Assembly: GCA_007135385.1 (NCBI GenBank)
Contig: SLIY01000448.1
Span: 1 to 9,192, forward strand
DNA from: Leptolyngbyaceae cyanobacterium CSSed165cm_216
GTDB lineage: Bacteria; Cyanobacteriota; Cyanobacteriia; Phormidesmidales; Phormidesmidaceae
Reading direction: 5' to 3'
DNA: 9,192 nt
The position numbers and the translations under genes are program-made. The notes below the pieces were generated by a model. It did no database searches and was not told the DNA's origin. It saw only the letters and a list, made by a program, of their open reading frames with translations. Below are positions 4,715 to 9,192 of the stretch, piece after piece (position 1 is the stretch's first letter; each line of letters starts with the position of its first letter).

Positions 4715-7291
4715 ATGATTAGTGCGGTCGCTCCTTCATCCTCTCAATGGCTCCCTCGTGCCCAGGCAAGCATTGAGCCTAGCAGCTCGCCGTCAGTGCG
4801 TGAGATGGCGGCAGCGGGCTATTTCAGAGCCATTGCCCTGTGGATTAATGAACCGTTGGCCCCCCAAGGGGTGTTTGTCCAGGTGCAGGCCGATCGTCCC
4901 GGCTGCCTAAAGTTGATCGTTGAGTTTGAGCGCACCCCGATCAAAGAACGGTTGCTGAAGTTTTTATGCCACCGGATCTGGCTGCTGAACTCAGAATTAA
5001 TTGAAGGTATTTTTGTGGTGGCCCGACCAGTGGGTCGCCGTAATTCCCTCTGGCGACAGCGCATTCGCATTGTCACCCCGGCCCTGAAGCAGCGCCAAAC
5101 CCAAGTGCGGGTGGCCTATCCCACCCCGTCTTTATCTCCGATCCCGCCTCAGATCGCCCAGCCACGACCGAAGATACGCCATTTAACCGAGCAGCGGGTT
5201 AAGGCCCTGCGAGCCTTTGTCCTCACCGGGTCAGCCGTGGCGGCTTTTGTCATGGGCTGTCTACTGGAGATCATTGCCTCTGGGGTGTCGCCCCGACTAC
5301 CGGCATTTAACGCCCAACCCCCCCAACCCCCCGAAGCTATTACCGCAGATTATGGGGCGGAGGCTGACCCAGCGGTAACCACGGTGAGCCATGGCCCGAC
5401 GGATCGGCCACCTCGACCTACGGTGGTGGATGCGGCCCTAGAGCCTGTGGGGGTAATTACCCATGACAAGTCAACCCCATCGCCTGAAGGCCAGGTAACC
5501 CTGTTATTTGGCGGTGATATTTCCCTTGATGATATCGACTACGATGGGTTGGAGGAGCCTGGGGGATTGTTTGCCGATGTAGAAGCTTACTTTGAGGTGG
5601 ATGTTTCGCTGGTGAATCTATCCAGCCCCCTGACCCCAGCGGCCACTAGCTTGGAAGAGGAGCTACGTCAGCGCACCCGTACCGATGCCGCCAGTCTACT
5701 CGCGAACAGTGGCGTTGACATTGTCAACTTGACTCACAGCGGCCTCATGCAGTACGGGGAAGAAGGCCTCTCAGATACACTCAACACGTTAGATAGTAAA
5801 GGGCTATACCGAATTGGGGCGGGGCGCAATGCGATGGAGGCCCGGCGGCCTGAGGTGTTAGACGTAAACGGTAAGCGTATTGCCTATCTGAGCTATGCCA
5901 TGGGAGGAAATAACGCGGCCTTTGATGGGTCTGCCCTGCGGGAACGGGCGGGGGTAGAAAACGCCGCGATCGCCAAAGAAGTAGAGCGATTTAAAGCTGC
6001 TGCCGCCGTGGAAGAACGGGCTGGCTTTAATGCCCAGAATATGCCAGATATTGTCAAAGATATTCAGGCCCTGCGGGATGACGTGGACTGGATCGTCGTC
6101 AATTTTCGCTGGGTAGATCATATTACTGAACAGCCCCACTTTATCCAGACCAATCTGGCTCGATTAGCGATTGACCAAGGGGCTGACGTGGTGGTGGGCT
6201 ACCACCCAACCGTGATTCAAGGGGGGGAAGTTTACAAAGGGCGACCGATTGCCTACTCCCTGGGGGATTTTGTCTTTCGGGCCGATCAGCCGGTGCAAGA
6301 CCAAGACTCGGCCATGCTGAAAGTGTCCCTGCAAGAGGACAAGATGAAGGTGGAGTTTGTGCCGGTGCGGGTGCGCAACTCTCGGCCCAAGACATTGTCC
6401 GGCCGGGATGGTCAGGCTGTCCTTGAGCGGCTCGAGCAGGCGTCTGCCGGATTCGAAAAGCCGATGACATCTCCCCTGGTGCTGGATCTCAAGACCCAGG
6501 AATTACCTGAGGCCGATCCGGTGGCCCCGGACAGTCCGTTTGTCTCGCCCGATGACGCGGAACTGGTGCCGGTAGACTCACAGCCGGTAGATTCGCAGCC
6601 GAAACAGGTGGAACCGGCCCCCCCTGGCCAAATTTTGGATCAACTGGTGCCTGACGTACCTGAGACAGTGGCCCCTGAAGCCCCGGCGCCCAAGGCTCCT
6701 GAAGCTGAGTCCATTGAGGCGGATCCGGCCCCCAAATATGACCCGGATGAAGCGGAGATGGAACTGACCATCCCTGAGGACGTGCAGCAAGACCTGCTGG
6801 AGTGGGGACCCAAAATATCCCCAGAACAAAAGGAGTTTCAGCCGATTCCCCAAAACCGTTCGGGGGCAAGCAATGGGGCGGAGGAAGCCAACCACACTAA
6901 TCGCGATCGCATCAACCGGACTCGGCAACGTCCTGATCTGGCCCCCAAAAATGTAGAGGGCTCTTCCTGGGCCGATCAGGTGCCCCCTGAGCCGCAAACA
7001 CCAGCCCCCCTGGAACCGCCCCAACCGGCCACCATTTCTCCCCACGGTGAGCCCCTGGTGGGGCCTTTGGGTTCCCTAGACCCCAGCCAATCGGAGCGGT
7101 CAACGGCAGTAGAGCCCGCTGACCCAGCAGAGCAGACAGGGGCAGGCCAAATCACTGGGGAACTCAACAAGTCCGACCAGGTGGATCAGCCAGCGGCGGA
7201 GTTGGCTGCCGATCAGCCCAAGCCCCTGGTTCTACCCTTTGATGTTGGCATCACCGGTTCTGAGGAGGTGGGGATTGACGGTGCCCCTTAG
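4715..7291 (+). CDS. membrane-anchored CapA-like protein with degenerate active site and acidic Pro-rich tail
   Basis: 858-residue protein in four parts. Residues about 30-125 resemble an N-terminal module I associate with cyanobacterial CapA-family proteins (WINEPLAPQGVFVQV, then LCHRIWLLNSELIEGIFVVAR). One transmembrane helix lies near 165-187. A CapA/PGA_cap metallophosphatase-like fold spans about 260-552. The tail (about 583-858) is rich in P, E, D and Q. Fold motifs are readable: LLFGGD (D268), NLSSPLT, YGEEGLSDTL, GAGRNAMEARRP, GADVVVGYHP and YSLGDFVF. Family residues are replaced: NLE reads NLS, NNH reads HSG (341-343), HWG reads RWV (465-467) and GHHPH reads GYHPT. Only D268 and H497 of the usual ligands remain, so catalysis is doubtful. 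Topology is probably cytoplasmic N-terminus with fold and tail outside. The start has only AGTAGG eight bases ahead; M31 is an alternative. No polyglutamate or capsule genes are adjacent, so its role is unknown. Confidence 0.85.
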   Translation: MISAVAPSSSQWLPRAQASIEPSSSPSVREMAAAGYFRAIALWINEPLAPQGVFVQVQADRPGCLKLIVEFERTPIKERLLKFLCHRIWLLNSELIEGIFVVARPVGRRNSLWRQRIRIVTPALKQRQTQVRVAYPTPSLSPIPPQIAQPRPKIRHLTEQRVKALRAFVLTGSAVAAFVMGCLLEIIASGVSPRLPAFNAQPPQPPEAITADYGAEADPAVTTVSHGPTDRPPRPTVVDAALEPVGVITHDKSTPSPEGQVTLLFGGDISLDDIDYDGLEEPGGLFADVEAYFEVDVSLVNLSSPLTPAATSLEEELRQRTRTDAASLLANSGVDIVNLTHSGLMQYGEEGLSDTLNTLDSKGLYRIGAGRNAMEARRPEVLDVNGKRIAYLSYAMGGNNAAFDGSALRERAGVENAAIAKEVERFKAAAAVEERAGFNAQNMPDIVKDIQALRDDVDWIVVNFRWVDHITEQPHFIQTNLARLAIDQGADVVVGYHPTVIQGGEVYKGRPIAYSLGDFVFRADQPVQDQDSAMLKVSLQEDKMKVEFVPVRVRNSRPKTLSGRDGQAVLERLEQASAGFEKPMTSPLVLDLKTQELPEADPVAPDSPFVSPDDAELVPVDSQPVDSQPKQVEPAPPGQILDQLVPDVPETVAPEAPAPKAPEAESIEADPAPKYDPDEAEMELTIPEDVQQDLLEWGPKISPEQKEFQPIPQNRSGASNGAEEANHTNRDRINRTRQRPDLAPKNVEGSSWADQVPPEPQTPAPLEPPQPATISPHGEPLVGPLGSLDPSQSERSTAVEPADPAEQTGAGQITGELNKSDQVDQPAAELAADQPKPLVLPFDVGITGSEEVGIDGAP
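6569..6598 (+). repeat. two-copy 15-bp in-frame repeat in the tail of the CapA-like gene
   Basis: Two adjacent 15-base units, 6569-6583 and 6584-6598, agree at 13 of 15 positions and encode PVDSQ twice (residues 619-628). Both differences are synonymous, so the duplication is not brand new. It suggests the tail grows by small in-frame duplications. Confidence 0.6.
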
Positions 7292-7316
7292 GGGGGAGTG
7301 ATGGAGTGGGAAGTGA

Positions 7317-7350
7317 TTTTGAGTTTTGAGTTTTGAGTTTTGAGTTTTGA
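7317..7350 (+). repeat. TTTTGAG heptamer tandem repeat (STRR-like)
   Basis: Four perfect TTTTGAG units (7317-7344) and a partial fifth (TTTTGA) lie 25 bases after the stop of the CapA-like gene. Heptameric short tandemly repeated repetitive sequences (STRR) are known from cyanobacterial intergenic DNA. The rest of the 249-base spacer (7292-7540) holds a second heptamer pair, TAACACC twice (7411-7424), a small inverted repeat CCTGA/TCAGG near 7470, and presumably the promoter of the next gene. I see no gene in it and no strong terminator. Confidence 0.8.
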
Positions 7351-7540
7351 AGGTGGGGAGATATCGGGTTTGCGGTTTTTCCTTGCACCGTAAACTGTTC
7401 ACCCCAGAACTAACACCTAACACCCGCCTGCACCCCTAGCTTTCCCTGTGCTTTACGAACAGCTTAAGCCTGACCTCAGGGGGGCGGCGGCATTAGGGCA
7501 CCTGTGGTAACGTCTAGGCATAGATGTGTAGAGGTGTCCA

Positions 7541-8410
7541 GTGTTCGCGATCGCGCTTAAAGCCGACCCATATTCCACCTATGTCCTGTCCGATACAGAT
7601 GCCGCCTCCCGGTTAGAGATTGTGCCTGACCGAGGTGGGTTGGTGACCCGGTGGCAGGTGGCAGGACAGGATATTTTCTACTTCGACAGCGATCGCTTCG
7701 CCAACCCAGACCTATCGGTGCGGGGAGGCATACCAATTTTGTTTCCCATTTGTGGCAACCTGCCGAATAACCAATACCAGCTCAAGGGCCAGACCTATAC
7801 CCTTAAACAGCACGGCTTTGCGCGGGATTTGCCCTGGCAGCCGACGGGCCAAGATGTGACCGATGGCGCCAGCTTGACCTTGGAACTGGGTAGCAATGAC
7901 CACACCAAAGCCCTCTACCCCTTTGACTTCCGGCTAGCCTTTAGCTTTCGGCTGCGGGGCCACATTTTAGAACTGCGTCAGCGGTTCACCAACCTATCGG
8001 ACCAGCCGATGCCCTTTTCCACGGGGTTGCACCCCTACTTCTTGGTTCAAGATAAAACTCAACTGACCTTTGACATTCCATCGACCGAGTATCGTGATCA
8101 GCTCACAGGTACCACCGAAGCCTTTGGCGGAGCCTTTGATTTGAGTCAAGACGAAATTGATATTGCGTTTCAAAGCCTGACCGCCCGGGCGGCTACCGTC
8201 ACCGATCACCATCTGAAGCGACGGCTGACCTTATCCTGGAGCGATGCCTACAACTTTCTAGTGTTTTGGACCGTACAAGGGAAAGACTACTACTGCCTGG
8301 AACCCTGGACCGCCCCCCGCAATGCCCTGAATACGGGAGAGTACTTGCTGATGGCTGAGCCTCAGCAAACTCTGGAAACTAACGTTTGCTTGGCAGTAGC
8401 CCTGCTGTAG
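7541..8410 (+). CDS. aldose 1-epimerase-like protein (galactose mutarotase family)
   Basis: Probable cytoplasmic enzyme interconverting alpha and beta anomers of an aldose or sugar phosphate. The 289 residues have the family's beta-rich pattern with GGIPILFPICGNLP (62-75), HGFAR (H91), FSTGLHPYF (H164) and LEPWTAPRNALNTGE (E254). The two histidines and the glutamate match the positions expected for mutarotase catalysis. The start is a GTG at 7541 with GAGG (7531-7534) six bases ahead. The pattern is nearer the YeaD/YihR-like branch than classical GalM, so the substrate could be glucose 6-phosphate or a free hexose; sequence alone does not decide. The aldolase gene starts 58 bases downstream on the same strand, so the two may be co-transcribed. 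Confidence 0.9.
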   Translation: MFAIALKADPYSTYVLSDTDAASRLEIVPDRGGLVTRWQVAGQDIFYFDSDRFANPDLSVRGGIPILFPICGNLPNNQYQLKGQTYTLKQHGFARDLPWQPTGQDVTDGASLTLELGSNDHTKALYPFDFRLAFSFRLRGHILELRQRFTNLSDQPMPFSTGLHPYFLVQDKTQLTFDIPSTEYRDQLTGTTEAFGGAFDLSQDEIDIAFQSLTARAATVTDHHLKRRLTLSWSDAYNFLVFWTVQGKDYYCLEPWTAPRNALNTGEYLLMAEPQQTLETNVCLAVALL

Positions 8411-8468
8411 GGGAACTGCCTGTTATGGCTGTCTGTCACGCTGTTCATTGTTGTTTTAACCCAGACCT

Positions 8469-9192
8469 ATGGTGACTACTGTATCTGCATCCAAATCCAT
8501 CGCTGACTGGCTAGGGCCAGAGGCTGATTCACTGTTGGGCTACGAGGCGAAGGTATCCCAGTCGATGCTACACCTGCCAGGCCCCGACTGGGTGGACCGG
8601 ATTTTCGCCCCCAGCGATCGCAACCCCCAAGTCCTGCGCAGTTTGCAGCAACTCTATGGCCATGGTCGCTTGGCGAATACGGGCTATCTGTCCATTTTGC
8701 CTGTCGACCAAGGGATTGAGCACTCTGCCGGGGCTTCCTTTGCCCCCAACCCGCTATATTTTGATCCTCAAAACATTGTAGAACTGGCGATCGCCGGGGG
8801 CTGTAATGCTGTGGCCACCACCCTGGGGGTATTGGGTAGTGTCTCGCGCCGCTATGCCCACAAAATCCCCTTCATTGTCAAACTCAACCACAATGAACTG
8901 CTCACCTATCCCAACCAATTCGACCAAGTCATGTTCGCGAGTGTTGACCAGGCCTGGAATCTGGGGGCGGTCGCCGTGGGAGCTACCATTTACTTTGGTT
9001 CTGAGGAATCGACCCGGCAAATTCAGGAGGTGCGCGAAGCCTTTGACCAGGCCCATCAGCTAGGCATGGCCACTATCCTCTGGTGCTATCTGCGCAACGG
9101 GGCCTTTAAACAAGACCAAGACTACCACTTGGCTGCCGACCTGACCGGCCAAGCCAACCACCTGGGGGTGACCATCCAGGCGGACATTATTA
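8469..9192 (+). CDS. fbaB: class I fructose-bisphosphate aldolase, FbaB type (3' end outside window)
   Basis: Cytoplasmic enzyme (EC 4.1.2.13) cleaving fructose 1,6-bisphosphate to glyceraldehyde 3-phosphate and dihydroxyacetone phosphate, in glycolysis and the Calvin cycle direction. The frame is open from ATG 8469 to the window edge, 241 codons. Recognisable segments are GYLSILPVDQGIEHSAGASF (72-91), AIAGGCNAVATTLG (107-120), the motif FIVKLNHNELL (135-145), VAVGATIYFGSEES (168-181) and VTIQADII at the end. These belong to the DhnA/FbaB (archaeal-type) class I family, not to the metal-dependent class II enzymes. The Schiff-base lysine is expected right after ADII, so it falls just beyond the last base. 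No Shine-Dalgarno is apparent. Family members are usually about 300-350 residues, so roughly the last third is missing. Confidence 0.93.
   Translation, partial: MVTTVSASKSIADWLGPEADSLLGYEAKVSQSMLHLPGPDWVDRIFAPSDRNPQVLRSLQQLYGHGRLANTGYLSILPVDQGIEHSAGASFAPNPLYFDPQNIVELAIAGGCNAVATTLGVLGSVSRRYAHKIPFIVKLNHNELLTYPNQFDQVMFASVDQAWNLGAVAVGATIYFGSEESTRQIQEVREAFDQAHQLGMATILWCYLRNGAFKQDQDYHLAADLTGQANHLGVTIQADII

Noticed and set aside
6578..7045. Long minus-strand open frame (155 codons) and others opposite the CapA-like tail
   Set aside because: They are antisense shadows of a GC-rich, low-complexity plus-strand coding region; none has a plausible start signal or a familiar motif.
7232..7423. Minus-strand open frame across the heptamer repeats
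   Set aside because: Much of it is the translated TTTTGAG repeat (NSKLKTQN-like), and it overlaps the end of a real gene.
8754..9063. Open frames on both strands within the aldolase gene
   Set aside because: The plus-strand frame starting at 8469 encodes a clear FbaB-type aldolase through this region, so these are shadows.

Overview
The window looks like ordinary chromosome from a moderately GC-rich cyanobacterium, probably a filamentous Leptolyngbya-like lineage (inference). The evidence is at least ten HIP1 octamers (GCGATCGC, for example at 1407, 2014, 2100, 4318, 5966, 6903, 7547, 7689, 8614 and 8787), a one-helix high-light-inducible protein, a cyanobacterial-style OmpR response regulator, and a CapA-like protein with an N-terminal module I associate with cyanobacteria. 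I see no tRNA, rRNA, CRISPR array, insertion sequence or phage gene.

Layout. Left block, minus strand: a response regulator (116-835) with a cluster of three short hairpins just beyond its stop, then a rhomboid protease (1124-1873) downstream of an LD-carboxypeptidase (1974-2897). Middle: a 51-residue HLIP gene on the plus strand (3137-3292), behind a promoter with HLR1-like octamers. It converges on argF (3296-4210, minus) with three bases between the two stop codons. A gap of about 500 bp with two inverted repeats follows. Right block, plus strand: an 858-residue membrane-anchored CapA-like protein (4715-7291), a spacer with TTTTGAG heptamers, an aldose 1-epimerase-like gene (7541-8410), and the first 241 codons of a class I fructose-bisphosphate aldolase (8469 to the window edge).

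The genes do not form one pathway. LdcA acts on cell-wall peptides, and rhomboid and the CapA-like protein are envelope proteins. ArgF makes citrulline for arginine. The epimerase and aldolase both act on sugars and are close enough to be co-transcribed. The HLIP and its promoter indicate light-stress regulation.

I found no clear novel multigene system. The best lead is the CapA-like protein. Its fold motifs are readable, but most positions that normally carry the family's metal-binding and catalytic residues are substituted, and it carries a long acidic, proline-rich tail. It may be a non-catalytic envelope protein built on an enzyme fold. The second lead is the HLIP promoter, where three HLR1-like octamers repeat at exactly 10-bp spacing.
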